Shown: positions 8,548-18,780, numbered from the stretch's first letter. The stretch is 64,000 nt of DNA from Proteinivorax hydrogeniformans (GCF_040515995.1 NZ_CP159485.1:1364001-1428000); one strand, 5' to 3'. The notes: generated by a model not told the origin, from the letters alone. Made by a program: numbers and translations.

Positions 8548-9525
8548 ATGATACCATCTAAACTAAAAAAAGGGGATGAAGTTAGAGTTATATCTCCAGC
8601 TAGCAGCCTAAAAGTTATTGTCGCTGAGCAAAGAGAGTTAGCGATAGAGCGATTAAACAAAATGGGCTTAAATGTGACTTTTTCTAAAAACTCGGAGGAA
8701 ATGGACGACTTTATGTCTTCTTCTATCAGGTCCAGAGTGGACGACATTCATGAAGCTTTTTCTGACGACAATGTTAAAGGAATTTTAACCACCTTAGGTG
8801 GATATAACAGCAATCAAATATTGCGCTATATGGATTATTCTTTGATAAAAAATAATCCAAAGGTATTATGTGGTTTTTCAGATATCACAGCATTGAGTAA
8901 TGCTATATATAGTAAAACCAATCTTGTGGGTTATTCAGGGCCGCATTTTTCCTCTTTCGGTATGTTAAAAGGCATTGAGTACACTATGGAGCATTTTGAA
9001 AACTGCCTTATGCAAGATGAACCATATGAATTAACTCCTAGCAGCTACTGGAGTGACGACATATGGTTTATGGATCAACAAAATCGAAAATTTAGGGAAA
9101 GTCGTGGGTTTAAAACGATTAACCCTGGGGAAGCTGAAGGAGTGGCTATAGGAGGTAATCTATGCACATTTAATCTTCTACACGGAACAGAGTTTATGCC
9201 AGATTTGACTGACAAAATTTTATTTGTGGAAGATGACTATGAGACAAACCCTCAAACCTTTGATAGAGATTTACAATCCATTATACATCAACCAAATTTT
9301 GACAAGGTTAGAGGTCTTATTATTGGACGTTTTGAGAGAAGGTCTCGTTTTGCAGCAGATTTACTGCGAAAAATTATCACAAGTAAAGAGGAATTGAATA
9401 ACATACCGGTTTTAACCGATGTAGACATAAGTCATACTACCCCTAGGGCTACTATTCCCATTGGGGGAAGAATGAGGATGAGTGCAAGTGAAGAAAAAGC
9501 TAAGATTGAAGTTTTAGAACATTAA
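8548..9525 (+). CDS. S66 family peptidase (LD-carboxypeptidase/MccF-like)
   Basis: Serine peptidases of family S66 cleave the L,D bond of murein tetrapeptides or detoxify microcin C. The likely catalytic triad is the Ser of VLCGFSDIT (~residue 113), the Glu of LFVEDDYE (~229) and the His of VDISHTTPRA (~297). The YSGPHFSSFGM insert favours the MccF side of the family, which leaves the substrate open between wall recycling and peptide-nucleotide detoxification. ATG is preceded by AAAGGAGGAGAG. It is a single gene closed by a 16-bp-stem terminator. Confidence 0.88.
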   Translation: MIPSKLKKGDEVRVISPASSLKVIVAEQRELAIERLNKMGLNVTFSKNSEEMDDFMSSSIRSRVDDIHEAFSDDNVKGILTTLGGYNSNQILRYMDYSLIKNNPKVLCGFSDITALSNAIYSKTNLVGYSGPHFSSFGMLKGIEYTMEHFENCLMQDEPYELTPSSYWSDDIWFMDQQNRKFRESRGFKTINPGEAEGVAIGGNLCTFNLLHGTEFMPDLTDKILFVEDDYETNPQTFDRDLQSIIHQPNFDKVRGLIIGRFERRSRFAADLLRKIITSKEELNNIPVLTDVDISHTTPRATIPIGGRMRMSASEEKAKIEVLEH

Positions 9526-9567
9526 AAGGTAACTCCTTACATTAAACGTAAGGAGTTACCTTTTTTT
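9525..9567 (+). terminator. Strong intrinsic terminator after the S66 gene
   Basis: A 16-bp perfect stem pairs AAAGGTAACTCCTTAC (9525-9540) with its complement at 9548-9563 around a 7-base loop, followed by T residues. The left arm begins at the last base of the stop codon. Confidence 0.94.
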
Positions 9568-9672
9568 ATGTCTTGTAAGGTGGTCTATGTTGTTTAAATA
9601 TAAATAAATCTCGATGTGGTTTTGATTAAGTACTTCTATATGTTGCGTTTTGCTTTCAAGAAAATTTATACA

Positions 9673-9700
9673 TTGACTTTTTATAAAAACAGCCTATAAT
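9673..9700 (+). promoter_or_regulatory. Sigma-A promoter for the AbgT gene
   Basis: TTGACT (9673-9678) and TATAAT (9695-9700) are 16 bp apart, predicting a leader of about 118 bases before the ATG at 9825. No riboswitch fold was recognised in that leader. Confidence 0.75.
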
Positions 9701-9824
9701 TAATACTTGTTCTATTTTTTTTGTATTTAATATTTACAAACCTCACATATGTTGCGATATTTCTTTGCAAGCATGAGTGGGCAAGTAATTGCACTATTAA
9801 ATCTAATAAAGGGGGAATTACCAA

Positions 9825-11369
9825 ATGAAACCATCAACAGGAAATCAAAAACCTAAGCAAGGGTGGGGTGACAAGTTTCTAAATGTGGTAGAAAAAACTG
9901 GTAACAAACTACCTCATCCAGTTACTTTGTTCTTTATTTTTGCAGCTACAGTTTTGGTTTTATCATTTGTACTGAGTGCTTTTGATGTTTCAGCTCAACA
10001 CCCGGATCCTGATATTGAGGAGCCGATCCGTGTTATAAATCTTCTTTCCAAAGACGGAATTAGGGATATATTAACGGGAGCTGTAGGAAACTTTACAGGA
10101 TTTGCACCGCTAGGTGTTGTTTTAGTAGCCATGATTGGTGTAGGTGTGGCAGAAAGATCAGGACTTATTGCCGCTATGCTTAAGAAGATTGTCATGGGAG
10201 CGCCAGATAAGTTAATTACAGCAGTTGTTGTATTTGCTGGTGTTATGTCTTCTATGGCGTCAGATGCAGGATACGTTGTGCTAGTGCCCCTTGGCGCTGT
10301 TATCTTTTTAGCTAAAGGCAGACATCCTATAGCTGGTTTGGCAGCTGCATTTGCTGGTGTTTCCGGAGGCTTTAGTTCAAACTTAATTATTACAATGATT
10401 GATCCTCTACTAGGTGGGTTTACTCAGGAAGCAGCTCGTATGTTTGATGCAACCTATTCTGTAACTCCAGCTGCTAACCTTTACTTTATGATTGCATCTA
10501 CATTTTTAATTACTGCTATCGGTGTATTAATTACTGAAAAGGTTGTAGAACCTAGATTAGGATCTTATACTGGTTCTTACAGACAGGATCTAGAACCTAT
10601 TACTAAAAGAGAGTCAAAAGGTCTGAAAGTTGCTTTATTAGCTCTAATTGCATTTATAGTGGTTGTTGCTTTGATGACAATTCCTGAATCAGGTATATTA
10701 AGAACTGATGAAGGTGCGCTTTTAGATGATCCTAACTCACCGTTTATAGGATCTATGATACCGCTAATAGCAGCGTCATTCTTTATTCCTGGCCTTGCAT
10801 ACGGTATTAGTGCAGGTACCATTAAAAAGGATAAAGATGTAGCTAAATTTATGGAAGAAACAATGTCTACCATGGGTGGATATATCGTGCTAGCCTTTGC
10901 TGCAGCTCAGTTTGTTGCTTACTTTGAATGGTCTAATATCGGTCTTATTTTGGCTATAAACGGTGCTGAATTCTTAGAGGCTATTAACCTAACAGGTATT
11001 CCACTTATTTTAGCCTTTATTTTCATTAGTGGTATTATCAACTTATTTGTGGGTAGTGCTTCTGCAAAGTGGGCTATTATGGCCCCAGTATTTGTTCCTA
11101 TGCTTATGACAATGGGATATTCTCCAGAGGTTGCCCAGTTGGCATATCGTATAGGTGACTCTACAACTAACATTATTTCTCCACTTATGCCTTACTTCGC
11201 TATCATAGTAGCTTTTGCTAAAAAGTATGATGAAAAGCTAGGAATTGGTACGCTAATTTCTACAATGGTACCATACTCAATGGCGTTTATGATTGCATGG
11301 ATGATAATGTTAACAATTTGGATGTTAATTGGTCTGCCAATTGGACCTGAAACTCCAGTAATCTACTAA
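9825..11369 (+). CDS. AbgT family transporter
   Basis: This 514-residue protein has about a dozen hydrophobic segments and AbgT-family signatures, including SDAGYVVLVPLGA, GVSGGFSSNLI and the C-terminal SASAKWAIMAPVFVPM and RIGDSTTNIISPLMPYF re-entrant regions. The family was named for p-aminobenzoyl-glutamate uptake, and members such as MtrF and YdaH export sulfonamides or p-aminobenzoate. Import and export cannot be told apart here. The start follows AAAGGGGG. It has its own promoter and terminator. Confidence 0.93.
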   Translation: MKPSTGNQKPKQGWGDKFLNVVEKTGNKLPHPVTLFFIFAATVLVLSFVLSAFDVSAQHPDPDIEEPIRVINLLSKDGIRDILTGAVGNFTGFAPLGVVLVAMIGVGVAERSGLIAAMLKKIVMGAPDKLITAVVVFAGVMSSMASDAGYVVLVPLGAVIFLAKGRHPIAGLAAAFAGVSGGFSSNLIITMIDPLLGGFTQEAARMFDATYSVTPAANLYFMIASTFLITAIGVLITEKVVEPRLGSYTGSYRQDLEPITKRESKGLKVALLALIAFIVVVALMTIPESGILRTDEGALLDDPNSPFIGSMIPLIAASFFIPGLAYGISAGTIKKDKDVAKFMEETMSTMGGYIVLAFAAAQFVAYFEWSNIGLILAINGAEFLEAINLTGIPLILAFIFISGIINLFVGSASAKWAIMAPVFVPMLMTMGYSPEVAQLAYRIGDSTTNIISPLMPYFAIIVAFAKKYDEKLGIGTLISTMVPYSMAFMIAWMIMLTIWMLIGLPIGPETPVIY

Positions 11370-11408
11370 TATTTATAGGCTGATATATATAGCCAAAAAA
11401 ATAAAGAG

Positions 11409-11452
11409 AACGGTTCCGATCATCGACATTTTGATGATTGGAACCGTTTTTT
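11409..11452 (+). terminator. Terminator of the AbgT gene, twin of 5304-5350
   Basis: AACGGTTCCGATCATC (11409-11424) pairs with GATGATTGGAACCGTT (11433-11448), followed by T residues. Relative to its gene it has the same sequence and orientation as the VanY terminator apart from about two loop bases and the outer base pairs. Confidence 0.9.
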
Positions 11453-11469
11453 GCTAAACGAAACCGTTT

Positions 11470-12160
11470 AAAAGCAGTTGGCCGCGAAATCGTATAAATA
11501 TGCTTATTCTGCTGGGGGCAGGTAGGTTAATAAAGTGGAAGGTGGAAATGGAAGGTGGAAGGTGGAAAGTGGAAAGTTGAAGGTAGAAAGTGGAAGGTGG
11601 GGTTCGTTGTGTGGGGCCTGCGCTCTTATGAGCTAGATCCTTCGGCGTGCCTCAGGATGACATTACCAATTAATGAGAGTTCCCTATTTGGTTATGGTGG
11701 TTCACATTGCCATTGTGTTTTACAGGGGCTTTCAGATATGGGTCACATAAATGAACGGGTTTGGATCAAGCATGTAGCTTATTTCATAATCTTTACCGTG
11801 GCCTATAAGGTTTTAGTAGTTAGCAGGTAGCAGGTAGCAAAAGTAAATTCTGCTAGGCAGAACAAACCGTCCTTGATCTCCTGAGCCTTTTGTAATAGGC
11901 TAAGCTTTTTCCTAAACCATCGTTAAACCGGGTCTTTCCAAAATGAGTACCATAAATGAACGGGTTTGGACCCAGTATGTAGCTAGTTTCGTTATCTTCA
12001 CCGTGGCAAATTAAGATCTTAGGGGGTGTAGGTTTTATTACCAACCTCAGACCTCATACTACTTATTACTACTACATCTTTACCGTGGCCAAATAAGGTT
12101 TTGCCCTTAACCTCCTGGCCAACTGTCCAACTAACCAACATTCTACTGACCCTAAAGTAG
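11470..12160. repeat. Intergenic repeat cluster with inverted copy 3 of the mosaic repeat
   Basis: The full unit lies inverted at 11530-11806 (AGGATGAC, GCTCTTATGAGCTAGATCCT, TTTACCGTGGCC), preceded by GTGGAAGGTGGAA low-complexity sequence. Partial units lie at 11920-12012 and 12077-12096. The plus strand is open for about 90 codons through copy 3, in the same frame as the other copies. No gene is supported between 11453 and 12271. Confidence 0.78.
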
Positions 12161-12271
12161 AACCAATATGTCGCGATATATCATATTTAACTGCTAATTG
12201 CAGGATTTGTGCTTTGTAAGTTGAAGTATATTATATTAACTAATTTTAATGGATAGATGAGGTGTGTTAAA

Positions 12272-15148
12272 TTGGCAGATTACAAAGTTGTTATATCTTC
12301 TCTTGATGACTTAGCAAGTGCTGAGCGTTTGCGGGATTTTTATAAACTACAAAAAAAGCAAAAGCATCCTATATATTACTTACTTCCTTCAGTTAAGTGG
12401 TTAAATGCTGCGCGGAAAAGGCAACCCCAAATGGCATTTAAAACCTTTGATGATGTGGCGGAATTGATTCTGCGTAAGTCAAATGCCAGCTATTTACCGG
12501 TATCTGAAAGTGAGCGTATGCTTTTTTTTCAACAGCTTGTTTCAGATGATAACAAAGGGGAGAAAGAGGATTTATACAAAGGCAAGGCATATGCACAGAC
12601 TTATGGTCAGCTTAAAAGATTAGGGTTAAAAATAGATGATCTACCTAAAAGTTTAATTAATATTAAGCCTATACTTAAAGAGTATGAAGATAAGTGGGTC
12701 GAAGATAAAGGGCTGTTAGATCCAGAAAACAGAATTCATAAAGCTGTTAGTTTATCAGAAGAAGAGCAGCTGCCTATTAGTCACGTGGTTATAGATGGAT
12801 ATATGGACTTTAGTCCGTTACAGTACTCATTGCTACGCTGTTTGTATAACCAGGGGATACCTGTAACTGTATTTATTCCCGACGTCAAAGATGCGGGAAT
12901 AATAGATGAAACTATAAAAAACTTGATGGATATTGGATTTTCCAAAAGGGATGAAGCAGCAAGTTATTACCTTAACCCAAAAGTTTCTGTGAAAAAGGCA
13001 GCTTCTAAAGAAGAAGAAATAAGAGGAGTGCTAGCAGAGATAGATGCAAAGGTTAAAAGTGGCGCTGATATTAATGATATTGGCCTGTTACCAGCAGATG
13101 ATAGTTATATGCCTCAAATAGAAAGGGTTTGTAAAGAGTATCACCTGCCTCTAAAAATAACCAAAAAGGCGTCTGTATCCCACTCTATGCTTTATAAAAC
13201 CCTAACACTTACCCTAAGACAACAGTCATTTGCAAATAAGTGGGAAAAAGTAGCTTTAGTAGATCAGCTATTTCAGCTTCTTTTTTATGATAACCAAAAG
13301 TATTGGGAATTAAAAAAAGAGTTTATGAGTAACGGTACTTTACCAGAGGATGTTGAGGAAAAGTTTCTTCGTTGTGTGAGTTTTAGGCAGAGCTTATCTA
13401 GCAAGGTCTCGCTGGTAGAGAGGATAGGCTCCCTTTTAAGCTTTTTAGATGAGCTAGAGTTGTCGAAATCTTGGCGTGAGAACCTTAAATGTGGGGTAGA
13501 TACCAAGAAAGGGCAACAGATAAGACTAGAATGGGCTGTGCTTGATGCGTTAAAAGGTTTACTAGAGGATAAGAAAGAAAGCTTAGAAAGTCAGGGGCTT
13601 GTTGATCTTACTATCAATCATAACCTATTTTTTGAATGGCTTGATGAGTTAATAAAAAGTAAAAGCATATATATCCAAAGAAGGCCTGCTGTTGGTCTAT
13701 CTTTACACTCCTTTAGGGATACCGCTCTCTTTGAAGGTGATACTCTGTATGTACTGGGAATGAATGAAGGTACCTTTCCCAGCCTACATAAGTTAGGGGG
13801 GTATTTTCAGGAAAGTGATTTAAAGGAGCTACCAATACCTTATGGAATGCCCAATTCAGCTACGTTTAGAAAAAAAGATGCAGCTCTATTTTTGCAACTG
13901 TTTTATAAGGCTAGTAATTTAACTTTTTCATATGTGTCAGGGTGCGATCCAGAGCATGAATATCTTCCTTCTCCTTTTATCGAAGAATATTGTAGTAAAG
14001 AAAAAGATCAGTATCTTTCTGCAGAAAAAAGGTATAACAAAAAGGAAGTAATTACAAATCTAGAGGCAGTTGAACAATCTGCATACATGATGGGTGTGGG
14101 AAAAGATGTTAAAAAGGGTGCTAAGCATCTTTATGAGCACCTTGGTTTTATTAAACGCTTAGAAAAAGGGGTAGAGGAAGTAGAGCAAAAGTGGACACAA
14201 GGACTTATAAAACAGGAGATTCCCGTTACCTCTTTGGAGAGATATGTCTCCTGCCCTTTTAGATATGGGTTAGAAACATTGCTACAAGTCAAAGAGCCAG
14301 ATAAAAAACAGGATAGGCTTGACCCAATGCAAACAGGGTCGATGTTGCACAGGGTGATAGAGAGATTTTATAAAAGTATAGACGCCATAGGTAAGCCTTT
14401 TGGAAGTTTAAAGGAGGAAGTTAAGCTTGATGGCGAAGGTATTTTGATGGATATTTTCGAGCAGGAATGGGCAAAAATTGTTAACGCCCATTATGAGTTG
14501 ACGGATTTAGATTTGGAGCTAGAAAAAGAGCGCTGGCAAAAAAAGCTCAGCAAGTGGTGGAAGGCTGAGCTTATGATGTTTTGGAATAACGATAAAATTA
14601 AGGATATGAAATTACACAGCCTAGAACAGCCTTTGACCATTCATTTGGAGGTTGACTCAGAAAATACCGTTGTGCTAACTGGCAAAGTTGACAGACTAGA
14701 TATTGACGATAATGGGTTTGTAATTTATGACTATAAGTCCTCTACTGTTAGGTTTAACTTTGAAAAAGACGTAGCCTGTGGACTTAAGTTGCAGCTGCCG
14801 TTATATATGCTAGCTATAGAGGAAAGGCTTGAAAAAACAGCTTATGGGGCAGCTTATATTTCTTTAAAAGAGCCACACAAACGGGCGACAAATAGTGTTT
14901 GGCAAAGTGAATATGCTCAAAGGGGATCAAAATTTAAGGCAAGTTCAGCTGCAAACAAAGAGGAATGTTTAAACTCAGATGTACTTTTTGATAAATATAA
15001 TCTTACCACTAGGATAGGGGAATTATTTGAAAAGATAAGGTATGACTATTCTGTGACTCCACTTAAATGCTATGGAGGGTGCCCCTATAATATAGTGTGT
15101 CGCGTAACCGATGAATTAATTGAAGAAGCAGAGGGGGAGTGGAAATGA
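12272..15148 (+). CDS. addB: AddB-type helicase/nuclease subunit
   Basis: AddB pairs with AddA to unwind and degrade double-strand ends until a Chi-type site, producing substrate for RecA. The C-terminus holds a PD-(D/E)XK nuclease (VIYDYKSS near residue 830) and the cysteines of an iron-sulfur staple (SLERYVSCPFRYG plus CYGGCPYNIVC). The helicase-like N-terminus is divergent. At 958 residues it is shorter than the B. subtilis protein. TTG at 12272 is preferred over ATG at 12257 because ATGAGGTG is the ribosome binding site. The stop overlaps the addA start. Confidence 0.93.
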   Translation: MADYKVVISSLDDLASAERLRDFYKLQKKQKHPIYYLLPSVKWLNAARKRQPQMAFKTFDDVAELILRKSNASYLPVSESERMLFFQQLVSDDNKGEKEDLYKGKAYAQTYGQLKRLGLKIDDLPKSLINIKPILKEYEDKWVEDKGLLDPENRIHKAVSLSEEEQLPISHVVIDGYMDFSPLQYSLLRCLYNQGIPVTVFIPDVKDAGIIDETIKNLMDIGFSKRDEAASYYLNPKVSVKKAASKEEEIRGVLAEIDAKVKSGADINDIGLLPADDSYMPQIERVCKEYHLPLKITKKASVSHSMLYKTLTLTLRQQSFANKWEKVALVDQLFQLLFYDNQKYWELKKEFMSNGTLPEDVEEKFLRCVSFRQSLSSKVSLVERIGSLLSFLDELELSKSWRENLKCGVDTKKGQQIRLEWAVLDALKGLLEDKKESLESQGLVDLTINHNLFFEWLDELIKSKSIYIQRRPAVGLSLHSFRDTALFEGDTLYVLGMNEGTFPSLHKLGGYFQESDLKELPIPYGMPNSATFRKKDAALFLQLFYKASNLTFSYVSGCDPEHEYLPSPFIEEYCSKEKDQYLSAEKRYNKKEVITNLEAVEQSAYMMGVGKDVKKGAKHLYEHLGFIKRLEKGVEEVEQKWTQGLIKQEIPVTSLERYVSCPFRYGLETLLQVKEPDKKQDRLDPMQTGSMLHRVIERFYKSIDAIGKPFGSLKEEVKLDGEGILMDIFEQEWAKIVNAHYELTDLDLELEKERWQKKLSKWWKAELMMFWNNDKIKDMKLHSLEQPLTIHLEVDSENTVVLTGKVDRLDIDDNGFVIYDYKSSTVRFNFEKDVACGLKLQLPLYMLAIEERLEKTAYGAAYISLKEPHKRATNSVWQSEYAQRGSKFKASSAANKEECLNSDVLFDKYNLTTRIGELFEKIRYDYSVTPLKCYGGCPYNIVCRVTDELIEEAEGEWK

Positions 15149-18100
15149 ATTTTAACCCTGAACAAAAAGAAGCCATATACAGCGAAAATCCTTTGATCCT
15201 TATTTCAGCTGGAGCGGGCTCTGGTAAAACCCGAGTGTTAACTGAAAGGTTTTTAAATATATGCCAGCAAAAACTAAACGAATTTTTAGAGGGGTCAACT
15301 TCTGATATAGGTGCTACGGTAAAAGAAATAGTGGCCATTACCTTTACGGAAAAGGCAGCTAGAGAAATGAAGGAAAGAATCAGAGGGGAACTAAATACAA
15401 AGTTAGAAGAGCTAGACAAGCTAGAGGATGAAAAGAATGTAAATATAGCTAAAAAATTTTGGCAACAACAAAAGGAAGACTTAGATAACGCTTATATAAC
15501 AACTTTTCATAGTTTTTGTCATAAGCTTTTAACTAGGTTTGCTTTTAAAGCTAACTTGCCTCCCACATTTACCATGCTAGATGATATAGACTCTACCTTG
15601 CTTCAAAGCGAGTGCTTAGATGAAATGTTTGCTGATAAAACAAACTACTATAAATGGAAGGATGCTTTTATTTACTACTCAAAAGAGCAGCTAAAAAGAG
15701 CTATAAATTCCGTATATGCACAGATATGTGAAGCGCCAGAGCAAATCGATATAAAAACTTTTTTTGAAGCGGAAGAGATCTTAGCCCTGCAACAAGATCT
15801 ATTGCTAAAACAAAAGGCTTCATTACTTGAAAAGTTTTATCAGAAGGCCCAGCCATGTGTAGAAGAATTTCCCTCATCTAGTGAGTTAAAGGGTAAATTA
15901 CAGGAGTATGTGGAAAATATATCTAATCATTTTGGAAAAGTTGACCTTAACAACATAGATTATGATGAGTGTTATGAGTTGTTGCAGGAGGTAATGCCTA
16001 AAAGGAAGGTAAGTAGCTGGGAGGATAAATGTCCTGCTTTGTTTGAGCTATATGTAGATATCTATAACCCCTTGAAACAAAAATGGAAAAACATACCTGA
16101 TTTTCCTACAGAGAAAAGAGAGCAGTTTCTAAGTATTATTAGTTGCTTTGCAGAAATGCTTTGTATTTTTGATGAAAAATATACAAAGAAAAAGATAGAA
16201 AAAGCAGCCTTGGATTTTTCTGACTTACAAAAAAAGGCCATCAATTTACTAGAAAACGAGGATGTTAGGGCTACTTGCAGGCAGGAATTTAAGCATTTTA
16301 TGGTTGATGAATTTCAAGATACAAATAAACTACAGATGAAGATGTTAGACTATATACAGCCTAGATTTCAGTTTATCGTAGGTGATGAAAAGCAGTCTAT
16401 TTATAGATTTAGAGGTGCTGACGTAACGGTAATGAGAGGATTGCAAAATAAGGTTAAGCAATCTGATGGATATATTAATATGAACAGAAATTATCGAAAC
16501 TGTCACTCTATAATCGGTTTTGTAAATGCCATCTTCTCTGAGGTTATGAGAGAGTCGGAAGACAACGCTCCTTACAGCATTAACTACAGTCCTTTAGTTA
16601 GTAATCGGGATGATAAAGAGGAGCAAGAGGTAAAAGTAGAGCTTATAGAGATGACTGAAAATGACGAGGAAGAAATAGAAAAAGATGATGACTCACAGGT
16701 AAGCGAAGTAGATTGTTATGACAGTGAGTTTGATATGCTAACAGAGCGTATGCTTGAAATCGCCCAAAGTGAGAAAAAGCTTGTAAGAGAAAAGGACACA
16801 GGTGTTTGGCGCAAAGCTCAATGGAGAGACTTTGCAATCTTAGTTCCGTCTAGAACAGGACTTATAGAGTTGGAAAAGTGCCTTAAAGATAAGAACATAC
16901 CCTTTGTGGTACATGGTGGTATAGGTTTTTTCGCAAAACAAGAGGTAAAAGACATGCTGGCATTACTTAGGTGGATTGCAAGGCCCTGGGAATCTACCTA
17001 TATTGCTGCTGTTCTTAGAAGCCCTATTATAGGTATCACGTTAGATGAGATGTTTGCCATAAAAGCATGTGGCGATGTAGATAATTGGCAAGGGTTTGCA
17101 GACTTTATTTATAATAGATGCTATTTCAATGAAAGTGGGCTAGCTACACAAACTAAGGCTAAACTAAATAAGTTTTATAATTTATTTACTATTTTTGTAC
17201 CTCTAACCCCACAGCGAGCGTTTTCGGATACCTTATATGAAGTTTTTAACAATAGCGGATTAAAACAGACCTTGCTTATGCAACCAAACTCGCTACAACT
17301 TATCAAAAACGTTGAAAAGCTAATAGAAACTATGAACGAGCAAAATCCCAGTTCTTTAGAGGAGCTTTTAGAAAAGATTGATGTTTTAGCGATGCTAGGG
17401 GATAGAGAGGGGGAGGCGGAAGCTGAGTTGCCTGAAGGGAACATGGTTCACATAATGACGGTTCATGCTTCTAAAGGTCTAGAGTTTCCCATAGTTTGCC
17501 TGCCCAGACTTAATCGCCAGCTACAAAAAGATAGCGGCTCTTTTAGATTTGACGATAAAATGAGGCTTGTTGCTAAATTTACTCAGGAAAAAAAGAACAA
17601 TCCTTTTTCAGATGAAGAAATAGTTACGCCTGGGTTTAATATAGTTAAAAGCGAAAGTGATATAGCAGCAGCAGAGGAATCCAAACGTTTGTTCTATGTC
17701 GCTGCTACACGAGCACGAGATTATTTAATTATGTCCGCTAAGGACAGACTGCAAAAGAACTCTTGGTATGAGATGCTTTTAGAAAGCTTAGATACAAACC
17801 CCGGTATTTTAAAATGTATGATACGAAAAAATCAAAGTCAAGTTGTAAAACAAAGCAAATGGGAGCAGACAAAAGATGAGTTTGTTGCTCAAACAGTATC
17901 GGAAGAAAAGGTTGCTCCTTACACCTTTTCGGTTTCAGAAATTATGGACTTTATGAATGATCGGCAAAAGTATTACGAAAGTTACGTGCTTAAATTGCAT
18001 CCTGATTGGTTAAGAGAGGAGGAAATAAAAGCTGATGATAAAGCAAAAGCCGATGATAAACAGGATAAGTTTATTATCTCAGCTACAGATTTTGGTACGG

Positions 18101-18615
18101 TGGTCCATAGAGCTTGCGAACTTTATGACCAGGGCTTTGGTGAAGATGAAGCTGTGTTAGAAGCAATATCTGTTTTATTTGATGACGATGAAATTCCCAC
18201 TAATATTAAAGAAATTAAATTAAGAGTGATGAAGCAGCTAGAAAACTATAAAAAGATAGAAAGTCAAATCCCCAAGGATCATATAAGTAGCGAATGGAGC
18301 TTTGCTGTTGAGATTGCTGGGGCCTATATTATAGGTGAGATTGATAAAGTTTTTATAAAAGACGGCAAACACTCGCTAATGGATCTAAAAACTAATAAAA
18401 CAATTGACACAGATAGCTATAAACCCCAAGTTACCCTTTATAAAATGGCATATGAAAAAGAGATGGGTGTAGAAGTAGAAGAGGTATCGCTATTTTTTAT
18501 GAACTTTGGAGAAAAAGGAATCATCAAGCTGAAGCCAGAAGCAGCTTATGAAAAGGAAGTTGAAGAAGCAATTAAAGATATGACCCAATTATGGAGAAGT
18601 CTTGAGGAACAGTAG
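15145..18615 (+). CDS. addA: AddA helicase-nuclease subunit
   Basis: This UvrD-type superfamily 1 helicase with a C-terminal nuclease has 1,157 residues from ATG at 15145, which overlaps the addB stop as ATGA. Visible motifs are Walker A ISAGAGSGKT, motif Ia AITFTEKAAREM, motif II FMVDEFQDTN, motif III GDEKQSIYRFRGA, motif V IMTVHASKGLEF and motif VI LFYVAATRARD. The nuclease has GEIDKVF and LMDLKTNK. A GTG at 15139 lies too close to the ribosome binding site GAGGGGG (15131-15137). No LexA box was seen before addB. Confidence 0.95.
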   Translation: MNFNPEQKEAIYSENPLILISAGAGSGKTRVLTERFLNICQQKLNEFLEGSTSDIGATVKEIVAITFTEKAAREMKERIRGELNTKLEELDKLEDEKNVNIAKKFWQQQKEDLDNAYITTFHSFCHKLLTRFAFKANLPPTFTMLDDIDSTLLQSECLDEMFADKTNYYKWKDAFIYYSKEQLKRAINSVYAQICEAPEQIDIKTFFEAEEILALQQDLLLKQKASLLEKFYQKAQPCVEEFPSSSELKGKLQEYVENISNHFGKVDLNNIDYDECYELLQEVMPKRKVSSWEDKCPALFELYVDIYNPLKQKWKNIPDFPTEKREQFLSIISCFAEMLCIFDEKYTKKKIEKAALDFSDLQKKAINLLENEDVRATCRQEFKHFMVDEFQDTNKLQMKMLDYIQPRFQFIVGDEKQSIYRFRGADVTVMRGLQNKVKQSDGYINMNRNYRNCHSIIGFVNAIFSEVMRESEDNAPYSINYSPLVSNRDDKEEQEVKVELIEMTENDEEEIEKDDDSQVSEVDCYDSEFDMLTERMLEIAQSEKKLVREKDTGVWRKAQWRDFAILVPSRTGLIELEKCLKDKNIPFVVHGGIGFFAKQEVKDMLALLRWIARPWESTYIAAVLRSPIIGITLDEMFAIKACGDVDNWQGFADFIYNRCYFNESGLATQTKAKLNKFYNLFTIFVPLTPQRAFSDTLYEVFNNSGLKQTLLMQPNSLQLIKNVEKLIETMNEQNPSSLEELLEKIDVLAMLGDREGEAEAELPEGNMVHIMTVHASKGLEFPIVCLPRLNRQLQKDSGSFRFDDKMRLVAKFTQEKKNNPFSDEEIVTPGFNIVKSESDIAAAEESKRLFYVAATRARDYLIMSAKDRLQKNSWYEMLLESLDTNPGILKCMIRKNQSQVVKQSKWEQTKDEFVAQTVSEEKVAPYTFSVSEIMDFMNDRQKYYESYVLKLHPDWLREEEIKADDKAKADDKQDKFIISATDFGTVVHRACELYDQGFGEDEAVLEAISVLFDDDEIPTNIKEIKLRVMKQLENYKKIESQIPKDHISSEWSFAVEIAGAYIIGEIDKVFIKDGKHSLMDLKTNKTIDTDSYKPQVTLYKMAYEKEMGVEVEEVSLFFMNFGEKGIIKLKPEAAYEKEVEEAIKDMTQLWRSLEEQ

Positions 18616-18670
18616 TTGAACAATAGTTGAACGATGGTTTTACTATTGTTCTACTATTGTTGTTAATATT

Positions 18671-18780
18671 ATTTCCCGGGGAACACACGTTCGTCATATT
18701 TCTACAGTAATCCCTTTGTTTATTGAAAAAGCTTGTAGAAATGAGCGATATTGGTCAAATTTTGTAGCTTATAATAGCAA
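18671..18780 (+). promoter_or_regulatory. Repeated control element, copy E1, with LexA-type box
   Basis: In order: GGAACACACGTTCG (18680-18693, perfect GAAC-N4-GTTC), TTTCTACA (18699-18706) facing TGTAGAAA (18734-18741), then GATATT (18747-18752) 17 bp before TATAAT (18770-18775). The same parts and spacings occur at 23731-23836 and, decayed, at 19321-19420. The conserved 17-bp spacing supports a promoter. Its GATATT hexamer is a poor sigma-A -35, so an activator may be needed. It faces the small gene at 18878. Confidence 0.7.

Noticed and set aside
11555-11830. 91-residue plus-strand frame in repeat copy 3
   Set aside because: Repeat-derived, begins in GTGGAAGGTGGAA low-complexity sequence, no ribosome binding site.
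12180-12271. LexA box upstream of addB
   Set aside because: No GAAC-N4-GTTC or one-mismatch version was found in the addB leader.
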